DNA of 64,000 nt from Sabulicella glaciei (GTDB taxonomy: Bacteria > Pseudomonadota > Alphaproteobacteria > Acetobacterales > Acetobacteraceae): assembly GCF_026183895.1 (NCBI RefSeq), contig NZ_JAPFQI010000001.1, positions 339,510 to 403,509 on the forward strand, written 5' to 3'. Below are positions 27,344-35,922 of this stretch, piece by piece; positions within the stretch are counted from its first letter, which is position 1, and each line of letters opens with the position of its first letter. The notes under the pieces are model-generated. The model did no database searches. It was not told the origin of the DNA and was given only the letters and a program-made list of their open reading frames with translations. A program made the translations under genes and the position numbers.

Positions 27344-28630
27344 ATGCCAGATAGCGCGACCTTGCAGGCCCTCCGGGATGCGGTGGAGGCGGCGTTCGAC
27401 GAGGAACTGCGGTTCCTGGCCGATATCGTGCGCTTCCAGTCCTTGCGCGGGCGGGAGGCGCCGCTACAGGACTTCCTCGCACGGTGGCTGGCCGGTCGCG
27501 GCTATGCGGTGGATCGCTTCTCACTGGCCGATGTGCCCCTGACGAGCCACCCGAAGGCTGCCCCCATGGTGGAGGTGGATCCGGCGCAGAGCATCCAGGT
27601 CGTTGCCACGCGCCGCTGCGGCGAGGCGAATGGCCGCTCGCTGATCCTTCAGGGCCATATCGACGTGGTGCCAGAGGGGCCCGCCGAAATGTGGAGCGTC
27701 CCGCCCTACTCGGCTGCAGTGCGCGACGGATGGCTTTACGGGCGTGGGGCGCACGACATGAAGTCCGGCGTGGCCGCCATGGTATTCGCCATGGAAGCGA
27801 TCCGCGCGGCCGGATGGTGCCCGGCGGGCGACGTGCACGTGATGACTGTCACGGAAGAGGAAAGCACTGGGAACGGAGCGCTCGCGACGCTGCTGCGCGG
27901 ATACCGGGCCGATGCCGTCCTTATTCCCGAACCCACGGGCGGCACCATCACGCGCGCCCATACGGGCACTTTGTGGTTCCGGCTCCGCGTGCGCGGCGTT
28001 CCGGTCCATGTCGCCGTGGCGCAGACGGGGTCGAACGCGATCACCAGCGCCATGCGCTTGGTCCAGGCCCTGGAGAACCACACCGTCACGCTGAATCGCG
28101 AGGCGCGCAGCCATCGCTGGTATTCGGAGGTGATGGACCCGATCAAGTTCAACCCGGGCATCATCCGTGGCGGCGATTGGGCCTCCAGCACACCTGCCTG
28201 GTGCGAGGTGGATTGCCGCATCGGCCTTCTGCCTGGCAGCGACGTGCAGGAGGCGATGGCAGCCGTGGAACGCTGCGTTGCCGAAGCGGCACGGGGTGAC
28301 CGCTTCCTGGAGGAAAACCCACCCGAGATCCTGTGGCACGGGTTCCAGGCGGATGGCTACGCACTCGAACCCGGGTCGGAGGCAGAGGCGGTGCTGGCGC
28401 AGGCCCACCGCCACGCCTTCGGGGAGGAGATGGGTGCGCGCATTTCCACTGCCGTGAACGACACGCGCTACTACGGCCTGTATTATGACATTCCGGCGCT
28501 CTGTTACGGCCCGCGCGGCGAGGGTGCGCACGGATTTGACGAGCGTACCGACATCGAGTTCCTGCGGACGACGACGCTCTCGATCGCCGCCTTCATCGCG
28601 GATTGGTGCGGACTCAAGCCGCTCGAGTGA
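27344..28630 (+). CDS. M20 family metallopeptidase (ArgE/DapE-type deacylase)
   Basis: 428 residues. Metal and catalytic motifs of M20 peptidases are present: GHIDVVPEG (first ligand His and Asp), GRGAHDMKSG (bridging Asp), TVTEEESTGNG (general base and ligand Glu) and a C-terminal HGFDERTDIEF His. The central dimerisation domain is intact. The family hydrolyses N-acyl amino acids or dipeptides; the Acetobacteraceae-type ArgE/DapE homologues have no fixed substrate. Start at 27344 follows GGAGGAGAG. Confidence 0.85.
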   Translation: MPDSATLQALRDAVEAAFDEELRFLADIVRFQSLRGREAPLQDFLARWLAGRGYAVDRFSLADVPLTSHPKAAPMVEVDPAQSIQVVATRRCGEANGRSLILQGHIDVVPEGPAEMWSVPPYSAAVRDGWLYGRGAHDMKSGVAAMVFAMEAIRAAGWCPAGDVHVMTVTEEESTGNGALATLLRGYRADAVLIPEPTGGTITRAHTGTLWFRLRVRGVPVHVAVAQTGSNAITSAMRLVQALENHTVTLNREARSHRWYSEVMDPIKFNPGIIRGGDWASSTPAWCEVDCRIGLLPGSDVQEAMAAVERCVAEAARGDRFLEENPPEILWHGFQADGYALEPGSEAEAVLAQAHRHAFGEEMGARISTAVNDTRYYGLYYDIPALCYGPRGEGAHGFDERTDIEFLRTTTLSIAAFIADWCGLKPLE

Positions 28631-28851
28631 TGCCCCCGCGGCGGTGGGATCGTCGTCAACCTTGCCAGATAGTTCACGATGTGTTCTCGTAGTGCCACAT
28701 ACCTGACCGGTCTGTGGATTACGGGGATATCGGATCATGAGCATTGCGGAGCAGCCCTGTGGCACGGCAAACACAGGGGGCACGTTGCCGCTTTGCGTGG
28801 AATCCCAGGAATCTCCGCGAGTCGCGCTGAATCGTAACGTCCGGGCAACTC

Positions 28852-28899
28852 ACACCGTATCTAGCCGTTTCTCTGGCCAGGGACCGCAAGATGTTGTAT
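28852..28899 (+). promoter_or_regulatory. Candidate tandem NrdR boxes
   Basis: Two 16-base sites start 32 bases apart: ACACCGTATCTAGCCG (28852-28867) and CCGCAAGATGTTGTAT (28884-28899). Against the recalled NrdR consensus acaCwAtATaTwgtgt their ten-base cores match at 7 and 8 positions. NrdR sites come in pairs spaced 31-32 bases, which this pair obeys. They lie 53-101 bases before the chosen nrdA start, so they would repress nrdAB when dNTPs are plentiful. Inference; no nrdR gene is in the window. Confidence 0.45.
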
Positions 28900-28952
28900 C
28901 CCGTCGGGCCGGCTCTGAGGGGTTAGAGCCTGGGGGATCAGGGGAGATTGCC

Positions 28953-30797
28953 GTGTTCGATGCCGTTCAGCTTCAGGGCCATGGCCAAGTGCAGGTGGAC
29001 CGCTCGCGGGACGCCCTGCTCACGGATTTTGGCCGTGCGACCCTCGATGACCGTTACCTCCTGCCCGGCGAGTCCTATCAGGACCTCTTCGCGCGCGTGG
29101 CCTCGGCCTATGGCGACGACGCTGCCCATGCCCAGCGCATCTACGACTACATCTCGCGCCTTTGGTTCATGCCGGCGACACCGGTGCTGTCGAATGGCGG
29201 GACCACGCGCGGCCTGCCCATTTCATGCTTCCTGAACGAGGCGAACGACTCGCTCGAATCCATCGTCGGTTTGTGGAACGAGAATGTGTGGCTCGCCTCC
29301 AAGGGTGGGGGCATCGGCTCCTATTGGGGCAACCTGCGCTCGCTCGGCGAGAAGGTCGGCCAGAACGGCAAGACCTCGGGCATCGTTCCCTTCATCCGGG
29401 TGATGGACAGCCTCACCCTCGCCATCTCGCAGGGCTCGCTCCGTCGCGGGTCGGCCGCCGTCTACCTGCCGATCAGCCATCCGGAGATTGAGGAGTTCAT
29501 CGAGATCCGCCGCCCCACTGGCGGAGACCCGAACCGCAAGGCGCTGAACCTGCACCACGGCATCTTGGTGCCCGATGCCTTCATGCGCGCGGTGGAGGCA
29601 GACGAAGCCTGGGCGCTCACCAGCCCCAAGGACAACGCGGTGGTGCGCACCGTCTCGGCGCGCTCGCTGTGGATCCGCCTGCTCACGGCGCGGATCGAAA
29701 CAGGCGAGCCGTACCTCATCTTCTCCGACCACGTGAACAATGCCCGGCCGGAGCATCACAAGCTGGCGGGGCTGGAGGTGAAGACATCGAACCTTTGCTC
29801 CGAGATCACGCTCCCTACCGGCCTCGATCAGCATGGGGAGCAGCGCACGGCGGTGTGCTGCCTTTCCTCGCTGAATCTCGAGACCTGGATGGAGTGGAAG
29901 GACCACCCGCTCTTCATCACCGACGTGATGCGGTTCCTGGACAACGTGCTCCAGAACTTCATCGACACAGCCCCTGATTCGATGGCCCGTGCCCGATACT
30001 CCGCGATGCGCGAGCGTTCGGTCGGGCTCGGCGTGATGGGCTTTCACTCCTTCCTGCAGAAGATGGGCGTGCCCTTCGAGAGCGTGGTCGCGAAGGTGTG
30101 GAACAAGAAGATGTTCCGCCATATCCGCGAGCAGGCGGATGCCGCCTCTCGCCTCCTCGCCGAGGAACGCGGCCCGTGCCCCGACGCCGCCGAGTACGGC
30201 TTCAACGAGCGCTTCTCCAACAAGATGGCGATCGCGCCCACGGCCTCGATCTCCATCATCTGCGGCGGAGCCAGCCCGGGCATCGAACCGATCGCGGCGA
30301 ACGTCTACAACCACAAGACGCTCTCCGGCTCCTACATCGTACGCAACCCCTACCTGAAGGCGGTGCTGGCCAAGCACGGGCGCGACGACAGCGACACCTG
30401 GACCACCATCACCGTCAGCAAGGGCTCGGTCCAGGACCTCGACTTCCTGAGCGAGCAGGAAAAGGCGGTGTTCAAGACCGCCTTCGAGCTGGACCAGCGC
30501 TGGGTGATCGAGCATGCGGCCGACCGCACGCCCTTCATCTGTCAGGCGCAGTCGCTCAACGTCTTCTTGCCGGCCAACGTCCACAAGCGCGACCTGCACC
30601 AAATCCACCTGATGGCGTGGAAGAAGGGCGTGAAGTCGCTCTACTACTGCCGCTCCCTATCCATCCAGCGCGCGGACGCGGTGTCGCAGAAGGTGGTGGG
30701 CCAGGAGAACGTGATGACGCGCCACAAGGACGACGTCGCACCGTTCCAGGCGCCGGCCGAGTCCACCAACTACGAGGAATGCCTGGCCTGCCAATAA
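28953..30797 (+). CDS. nrdA: Class I ribonucleotide reductase, large subunit
   Basis: 614 residues from a GTG preceded by GGGGAGA five bases upstream. It makes dNDPs with NrdB. Active-site cysteines are visible in GLPISCFLN, NLCSEITL and the C-terminal ECLACQ redox pair; substrate-binding motifs LSNGGT and TASISII are intact. A longer frame from an ATG at 28737 adds 72 low-complexity residues with no family match and would place the candidate NrdR boxes inside the gene, so the GTG start is preferred. Compared with about 760 residues in E. coli, the N-terminal ATP-cone is absent. Confidence 0.92.
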   Translation: MFDAVQLQGHGQVQVDRSRDALLTDFGRATLDDRYLLPGESYQDLFARVASAYGDDAAHAQRIYDYISRLWFMPATPVLSNGGTTRGLPISCFLNEANDSLESIVGLWNENVWLASKGGGIGSYWGNLRSLGEKVGQNGKTSGIVPFIRVMDSLTLAISQGSLRRGSAAVYLPISHPEIEEFIEIRRPTGGDPNRKALNLHHGILVPDAFMRAVEADEAWALTSPKDNAVVRTVSARSLWIRLLTARIETGEPYLIFSDHVNNARPEHHKLAGLEVKTSNLCSEITLPTGLDQHGEQRTAVCCLSSLNLETWMEWKDHPLFITDVMRFLDNVLQNFIDTAPDSMARARYSAMRERSVGLGVMGFHSFLQKMGVPFESVVAKVWNKKMFRHIREQADAASRLLAEERGPCPDAAEYGFNERFSNKMAIAPTASISIICGGASPGIEPIAANVYNHKTLSGSYIVRNPYLKAVLAKHGRDDSDTWTTITVSKGSVQDLDFLSEQEKAVFKTAFELDQRWVIEHAADRTPFICQAQSLNVFLPANVHKRDLHQIHLMAWKKGVKSLYYCRSLSIQRADAVSQKVVGQENVMTRHKDDVAPFQAPAESTNYEECLACQ

Positions 30798-30825
30798 GGC
30801 AGGCTCCAAGGCCCATTCCGAAGGT

Positions 30826-30875
30826 CCAGGAAACCGTGTTTCCTGGTGGGGAGTGCGAGGGGTGAAGCCCCTCGC
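30826..30875 (+). repeat. Double hairpin between nrdA and nrdB
   Basis: Two perfect stem-loops follow each other: CCAGGAAAC-CGT-GTTTCCTGG (30826-30846, nine pairs) and GCGAGGGG-TGAAG-CCCCTCGC (30855-30875, eight pairs). There is no T-run, so this is not a classic terminator. The double-hairpin layout is like repeated extragenic palindromes. It could protect the upstream mRNA or tune the NrdA/NrdB ratio. Confidence 0.6.
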
Positions 30876-30904
30876 CAGACAACACATCTCACGGTGAGGC
30901 ACCC

Positions 30905-31957
30905 ATGCCCGACGGCTACACCAACGAAGACGCGCCCCAGCGGCACGACCTGCTGACCGCCAACCCGGTCTACAAGCCCTTCCGCTATCCTTGGGCCTAC
31001 GAGGCATGGCTGCAGCAGCAGCGCATCCACTGGCTGCCAGAGGAAATTCCCCTCGCGGACGACGTGAAGGACTGGCAGAAGAACCTCACGGAAGGCGAGA
31101 AGAACCTGCTGACGCAGATCTTCCGCTTCTTCACCCAGGCCGATGTCGAGGTGAATAACTGCTACATGAAGCACTATTCCCAGGTCTTCAAGCCGACGGA
31201 AGTGCTCATGATGCTGTCGGCTTTCAGCAACATCGAGACGGTTCACATCGCCGCCTATTCCCATCTTCTTGATACGATCGGGATGCCGGAAATCGAATAT
31301 ACGGCCTTCCTCAAGTACAAGGAGATGAAGGACAAGTACGACTACATGCAGAACTTCTCGGTCGAGAACAAGACCGAGATCGCGAAGACCCTCGCGGCGT
31401 TCGGCGCCTTCACCGAGGGGCTGCAGCTCTTCGCCTCCTTTGCCATCCTCATGAACTTCCCGCGCTTCAACAAGATGAAGGGCATGGGGCAAGTCGTGTC
31501 CTGGAGCGTGCGGGACGAGACGCTGCACTGCCTGTCCGTCATCCGCCTCTTCCGCACCTTCGTGCAGGAAAACCCGGAGATCTGGACAGAAGAGTTCCGT
31601 CGCGACCTTTATCTCGTCTGCTCCACCATAGTGGACCATGAGGACGCCTTCATCGACCTCGCTTTCGAGATGGGCGGCGTCGAGGGGCTCACTGGCGACG
31701 AGGTGAAGCAGTACATCCGCTTCATCGCCGATCGCCGCCTGCAGCAGCTCGGGCTGGAGCCGCTCTACCACGTCGAGAAGAACCCGCTCCCCTGGCTCGA
31801 CGAGATGCTGAACGCGATTGAGCACACGAACTTCTTCGAGAACCGCGCGACCGAGTACAGCAAGGCTTCCACTGAGGGCACGTGGGAGGAGGCGTTCGGC
31901 GCCTCGACCTTCACCACTGCCCAGCCCGAGGGCCAGATCCTCGGAAGCACGCACTAG
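30905..31957 (+). CDS. nrdB: Class I ribonucleotide reductase, small subunit
   Basis: 350 residues, the ferritin-like radical-generating partner of NrdA. The metal ligands and radical Tyr are readable: the ETVHIAAYSHLL segment has the Glu, His and radical Tyr in E. coli spacing, and RDETLHC supplies the second Glu/His pair; the first acidic ligand is in TQADVEVNNCY. The C-terminal tail (about 30 residues, ending QILGSTH) is the part that docks to NrdA. No N-terminal ATP-cone is present. It lies 107 bases after nrdA across the double hairpin. Confidence 0.95.
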   Translation: MPDGYTNEDAPQRHDLLTANPVYKPFRYPWAYEAWLQQQRIHWLPEEIPLADDVKDWQKNLTEGEKNLLTQIFRFFTQADVEVNNCYMKHYSQVFKPTEVLMMLSAFSNIETVHIAAYSHLLDTIGMPEIEYTAFLKYKEMKDKYDYMQNFSVENKTEIAKTLAAFGAFTEGLQLFASFAILMNFPRFNKMKGMGQVVSWSVRDETLHCLSVIRLFRTFVQENPEIWTEEFRRDLYLVCSTIVDHEDAFIDLAFEMGGVEGLTGDEVKQYIRFIADRRLQQLGLEPLYHVEKNPLPWLDEMLNAIEHTNFFENRATEYSKASTEGTWEEAFGASTFTTAQPEGQILGSTH

Positions 31958-31984
31958 GGCGCGCCCGCGATTGGTCAGCGATGC

Positions 31985-32008
31985 GCCCCCGGGAATACCC
32001 CCGGGGGC
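31985..32008 (+). terminator. GC-rich hairpin after nrdB
   Basis: GCCCCCGGG-AATACC-CCCGGGGGC, a perfect nine-pair stem 28 bases after the nrdB stop and 22 bases before the SCO start. It lacks a T-run, so it is at best a weak or Rho-assisted terminator; it could also only attenuate read-through into the SCO gene. Confidence 0.4.
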
Positions 32009-32030
32009 CGGACCAGGCTAAACCCAGGCT

Positions 32031-32732
32031 ATGCTGACCGTGATCCGCTATGCGAGCCTCGCGCTGCTCCTCTTCGTCGCAGGTCTCTGGGGTTGGGCCT
32101 GGACTTCGCGCGCCCCAGGCGAAAGCGTGGGCGAAGCCTTTGCGTCGCGCTTGGCCAGTGTCTTCGGCGCGGATCTTCCGGTGCCGGCAGCAGGAGGCGG
32201 GCAGGGTGGCCTCGCCCTGCCTCCCGGCCTTGCGCTGGGCGGTGCCTTTTCGCTGGTGGACCAGGATGGCCGCGCAGTGACGGAGGGTGACTTCGCGGGG
32301 CGATGGATGCTGGTCTATTTCGGCTTCACCCATTGCCCCGATGTCTGCCCGACCGAGCTCGGCACCATGGCGGCCGCACTCGATACGATGGGATCAGCCG
32401 GGGATCAGGTTGTCCCCGCTCTCGTTACCGTGGACCCAGCCAGGGACACGCCGGCCGCGTTGAAGGACTATGTCTCACGTTTCCATCCGCGCATGGTTGG
32501 CCTTACCGGAACGACGGAGCAGGTGGCCGAGGCGGCGCGTCGGTACCGCGTGTATTACGCGCGCGCGCAGCGTCCGGACCACACGGATTACACGATGGAT
32601 CATTCCTCGTTCATCTATTTCGTCGGTCCCGATTCCCGTGTGCGGACGATGTTTCGCCCCGAAACGCCGCCAGAAACCATGGCTGCGTCTATCCTGGGGC
32701 AATTGCGTAGTGGTTCTCGCGGAGGCTCTTGA
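32031..32732 (+). CDS. SCO1/SenC/PrrC family copper chaperone
   Basis: 233 residues: one N-terminal membrane anchor (residues 5-25) and a periplasmic thioredoxin-like domain. The copper-binding pair is in THCPDVCPTELG near residue 100 and the partner His in DYTMDHSSFIYFV near residue 190. SCO proteins deliver copper to the CuA centre of cytochrome c oxidase and may act as redox sensors. It follows nrdB after 73 bases; the link to ribonucleotide reduction is probably only positional. Confidence 0.92.
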   Translation: MLTVIRYASLALLLFVAGLWGWAWTSRAPGESVGEAFASRLASVFGADLPVPAAGGGQGGLALPPGLALGGAFSLVDQDGRAVTEGDFAGRWMLVYFGFTHCPDVCPTELGTMAAALDTMGSAGDQVVPALVTVDPARDTPAALKDYVSRFHPRMVGLTGTTEQVAEAARRYRVYYARAQRPDHTDYTMDHSSFIYFVGPDSRVRTMFRPETPPETMAASILGQLRSGSRGGS

Positions 32733-32804
32733 GGCTTCCATGTGCCAAAGAACTCTGCGCATAAGTGCTGGTGGCGCAATGAGCGCAGCAGAGGTTTTCG
32801 CAGG

Positions 32805-33104
32805 ATGGAGCAGGTGATGGCCGACCAGGACGAGCGCGAACTGGTTCATGACGAGGCCGCCCGACTGCCGCCTGGCGTGCGGCAGGGAAGGCGCCTCTCG
32901 GACAAGATTCTGGTGGCCTTCCACCAGGCTTGTGATCAAAGCGACTTCGAGGTGGCTGAGCAGCTCCTCCGCGTGCTGGAGATGATGCTGACGCGCCGCC
33001 CGGTGATGCCCGACATCAACCGGCGCCGCAACATCGAGACGCTGGTCGCGGCGCATGAGCGTCTTTGGCACCTGCGCCATCCCGACGCCGAGTTGGAAGA
33101 CTGA
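32805..33104 (+). CDS. Conserved small alphaproteobacterial protein
   Basis: 99 residues (MEQVMADQDEREL...). The body is predicted helical with a conserved-looking core (SDKILVAFHQACDQSDFEVAEQLLRVLEMML) and an end AAHERLWHLRHPDAELED. It resembles small proteins of unknown function common in Rhodospirillales. Starts at 32805 and 32817 are both possible; a GGAG lies before the second. It follows the SCO gene on the same strand. Confidence 0.65.
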   Translation: MEQVMADQDERELVHDEAARLPPGVRQGRRLSDKILVAFHQACDQSDFEVAEQLLRVLEMMLTRRPVMPDINRRRNIETLVAAHERLWHLRHPDAELED

Positions 33105-33258
33105 GGCTTTTCCCCTCTCCACTCCTGACCTGTGAGGGGTCAGCACGTCGAGTGTGAAAGCGATGGGTTGTCCGGGGCAACCCTAGGCCCGTGGGGGCAC
33201 GCCTTCCCCCTGTTGTCGGGGCGCCCATCAATTCGGGCGAAAGACAGCGAAGGCTCCC

Positions 33259-34365
33259 TCAGACAGGCCGCGGCATCAGGTGAATCGCCGCAGCCAACAG
33301 CGATACGCCGCATTCCGCCCCGGGAGCCAAACCATTCCGCCGCGCATGATGCAGCGGTAGGGAGAAGGCCAGGGAACCACCATCCGGGTCGTCCACATCA
33401 AGCGTGACGCGCGCCTCCTCGCCCATCGGAACGAGGTCCATCACCCTCGCCTGAACTGGGTTTTCCCGTTGGCCTTGCGAAGGCCGCTCGCGACGGTGCA
33501 GAACGACCGCACCACCTGGAACAAGCCAGTCCACTTCCATGCCGGGGCGGAAGCAGCGACCGGATGCGGCTTCGAGGCGCCGGCTCCCCCACCGGAGCAC
33601 GACCCGGCCGGACGCCCCATCCTGCGCCTCGATGCGGCCCCGGAATAGGTTTCGCAGATCTAGCAGCCGAGCAACCTCTGCCGTGGCCGGACGCGCGAGA
33701 ACCTCCGCGGTCGTGCCCAGCTGCAGGCCCGAGCCGCGATGCATCACGCAGATCCGGTCGGCGAGGGCCAGCGCCTCCTCCAGGTCATGGGTCACCATGA
33801 CGACCGGGATCGCCAGACTTCGCCGCAATCCTGCCAGTTCTGCCTGGAGGCGTCGCCGCGTCGCACGATCCACGGCAGAGAATGGTTCATCCAGCAGCAG
33901 CACCGCCGGGTCGCGCGCCAAGGAGCGCGCCACGGCGACGCGTTGCTGCTGCCCGCCTGAAAGCTCTTCCGGGCGCCGTCCCTCCAGCCCGGCCAGATGA
34001 ACGCGGGCCAGCCATTCCCGCGCCCGCGCCTCCCGCTGGGTACGGGGCATGTGTCCCGTGGCTGCCATGACGTTGCCCAGTGCAGTCATGTGCGGGAACA
34101 ACGCATAGTCCTGGAAGACAAGACCTGCGCTTCGCCGATACGGCGCAAGGACCAGGCCCGAAGCGGTGTCCAGCCAAGTTTCCCCGGCGCACCGCACCAT
34201 CCCGTGCGTTGGCCGGTGCAGCCCTGCGACGCAGCGCAGCGCCGTAGATTTGCCTGCACCCGAGGGACCGACCAGCGCCAGCACCTCACCGGGGGCTACG
34301 TCCAGGGACAAGTCCAGCGGGATCGGGCCGTCCGCCCTCAGCCGCAGGAGCAACCCTTCAGCCAT
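33259..34365 (-). CDS. modC: Molybdate ABC transporter, ATP-binding protein
   Basis: 368 residues. Walker A GPSGAGKST at 33-41, Q-loop VFQDYALF, signature LSGGQQQRVA near 135, Walker B VLLLDEPFSAVD and switch His in VTHDLEEA. The C-terminal 65 residues are a TOBE/Mop-type domain that binds oxyanion. It powers ModB. Its start overlaps the modB stop by eight bases. Gene order modA-modB-modC on the minus strand is the standard one. Confidence 0.92.
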   Translation of the reverse strand: MAEGLLLRLRADGPIPLDLSLDVAPGEVLALVGPSGAGKSTALRCVAGLHRPTHGMVRCAGETWLDTASGLVLAPYRRSAGLVFQDYALFPHMTALGNVMAATGHMPRTQREARAREWLARVHLAGLEGRRPEELSGGQQQRVAVARSLARDPAVLLLDEPFSAVDRATRRRLQAELAGLRRSLAIPVVMVTHDLEEALALADRICVMHRGSGLQLGTTAEVLARPATAEVARLLDLRNLFRGRIEAQDGASGRVVLRWGSRRLEAASGRCFRPGMEVDWLVPGGAVVLHRRERPSQGQRENPVQARVMDLVPMGEEARVTLDVDDPDGGSLAFSLPLHHARRNGLAPGAECGVSLLAAAIHLMPRPV

Positions 34366-35029
34366 TCCGGCGCCGCCCCACGCGTCGCGACAAGGTATTG
34401 GTCAGCCCCAGCGCCAAGACCGACACGCCCAGCAAGACGGCTGACATCAAGCTGGCGCCCCGGTCGTCGAAGGCCTGCACGCGGTCATAGATGGCGATGG
34501 CCGCGGTCCGCGTCTCGCCTGGGATGGAGCCGCCCACCATCAGCACCACGCCGAATTCACCGAGGGTATGGGCAAAGGTCAGCACGGCGGCAGTGGCGAT
34601 ACCTGGCCAAGCTAGCGGCAACTCCACTCGCCGGAAGACCGTCCAAGGCGTCATGCCGGACATGGCGCCCGCCTCGCGCAGGCGCTGCGGCACGGCGGCA
34701 AAGCCGTTCTGGATGGGCTGGACCGCAAAAGGCAAGTTCACCAGCACCGAGGCCAGCAGCAACCCCTCGAAGGAGAAAGCGAGACCACGCTCAGCCACCG
34801 CCTCCCACGCTCTGCCGAGGGGCGAGCCGGTGCCGAAGGCCAGCAGGAGGTAGAAGCCGACGACGGTCGGGGGAAGCACCAAGGGCAGCGCGACCGCCGC
34901 CTCGATGAAGCCACGTCCGCGAAACGAGCGGATGGCGAGGAATCGCCCCAGCCAGACCGAGGCAGGCAACAGCAGCGCCAGCGTCCAAAGCCCGAGTTCA
35001 ACCGAAAGCCGAAAGGCTGCCCAATCCAT
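34358..35029 (-). CDS. modB: Molybdate ABC transporter, permease
   Basis: 223 residues with five or six membrane helices. The EAA loop that touches the ATPase reads EAGAMSGMTPWTVFRRVELPLAWPGI, followed by TFAHTLGEFGVVLMVGGSIPGETRT, a motif specific for ModB/CysT-type permeases. It forms the inner-membrane channel for molybdate. It lies six bases after modA and overlaps modC, so all three are one operon. Confidence 0.93.
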   Translation of the reverse strand: MDWAAFRLSVELGLWTLALLLPASVWLGRFLAIRSFRGRGFIEAAVALPLVLPPTVVGFYLLLAFGTGSPLGRAWEAVAERGLAFSFEGLLLASVLVNLPFAVQPIQNGFAAVPQRLREAGAMSGMTPWTVFRRVELPLAWPGIATAAVLTFAHTLGEFGVVLMVGGSIPGETRTAAIAIYDRVQAFDDRGASLMSAVLLGVSVLALGLTNTLSRRVGRRRNG

Positions 35030-35035
35030 CCCGCG

Positions 35036-35809
35036 TCACTCGCCCGGGAGGGCGAATCCGAAACGCCGCTTGATCGCCCGTGCCTCGGACCCCTGCATGA
35101 AGGCGAAAAGTCGCTCGGCCACCGGCCCGGCGCGGCGCGTCAGCACCATGCGCTGCAGCAGGGGCTCGTGCAGCGTATCGGGAAGAAGTTGATGGGTGCC
35201 GCGCCCCGCCATGGCTGGAGCCAGCACAAGCGAGTAAGCCACCAGCCCCCCTTGGCTACCCCCCGCCAAGGCGAACTGCGCCGCCTGGGACACGTTCTCG
35301 CCCATGGCCAACAGGGGGCGGAGGCGCTCCCATAGACCTTCGGAACGCAGGGCCTGCTCGGCGGCTCGGCCATAGGGCGCGTGCTCCGGGTTGGCGATGG
35401 CAAAGCGCCGAATGCGGCCCGCCTCAAGCGCCGCTCGCATTCCGGCCAACCCATCCTCCGCGCGCAACGGCGAGCCGGGCGGCACCAGCAACGCCAGCCG
35501 GCCGGTGGCGTAGAGAACTCCGCGATCCCGCGTATGGCCACCCTCGGCGAGGCGGAAAACGAAGGCCTCGTCGGCGGAAAGAAACAGCTCCACCGGGCTG
35601 CCCTGCTCGATCTGCCGTGTGAGGTTGCCCGAGGCTCCGAGTGTCGTCCGCACTTCCATTCCCGTCCGCTCGCGGAAGAGGGCGACGATCTCCGCCAAGG
35701 CGAACTGGAGGTCGGCCGCGCCCGCCACCAGAGGTGCCGCGTCCTGGGCTCGCGCGATGCCAGGAAGGAGCAGGGCGGCGGCGAGGCCGCGGCGGGGCAG
35801 GCGGGGCAC
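35036..35809 (-). CDS. modA: Molybdate ABC transporter, substrate-binding protein
   Basis: 257 residues with a signal peptide (about 1-21, cleavage after ARA) and the periplasmic-binding fold. The opening [15 protein letters not shown], then [26 protein letters not shown] with the oxyanion-contacting Ser residues, is typical of ModA; ATGRLALL and [17 protein letters not shown] follow. It captures molybdate (or tungstate) in the periplasm. First gene of modABC; a possible ModE site lies just upstream. Confidence 0.92.
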   Translation of the reverse strand: MPRLPRRGLAAALLLPGIARAQDAAPLVAGAADLQFALAEIVALFRERTGMEVRTTLGASGNLTRQIEQGSPVELFLSADEAFVFRLAEGGHTRDRGVLYATGRLALLVPPGSPLRAEDGLAGMRAALEAGRIRRFAIANPEHAPYGRAAEQALRSEGLWERLRPLLAMGENVSQAAQFALAGGSQGGLVAYSLVLAPAMAGRGTHQLLPDTLHEPLLQRMVLTRRAGPVAERLFAFMQGSEARAIKRRFGFALPGE

Positions 35810-35819
35810 GCTTCACTCC

Positions 35820-35847
35820 GTCGCTATCTTCCGTCATGGATATCGAA
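35820..35847 (-). promoter_or_regulatory. Possible ModE (Mo-box) site upstream of modA
   Basis: GTCGCTATCTT-CCGTCA-TGGATATCGAA (plus-strand reading) matches the recalled Mo-box ATCGCTATATA-N6-TATATAACGAT at 15 of 22 positions with the exact six-base spacer. It lies 11-38 bases upstream of the modA start, where repressor binding would block transcription in molybdate-rich cells. The second half-site is the weaker one. No modE gene is in the window. Confidence 0.35.
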
Positions 35848-35922
35848 ACCTTGGCGCCGTCGCAACCGGTCTGGCCGGCCTTAGCGCCGCGTCGTAAACC
35901 GGGTCCGAGAGAGGATCAGCCC

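Noticed and set aside
29223-30608. 461-residue minus-strand frame across nrdA
   Set aside because: Shadow frame in GC-rich DNA; nrdA motifs are on the plus strand.
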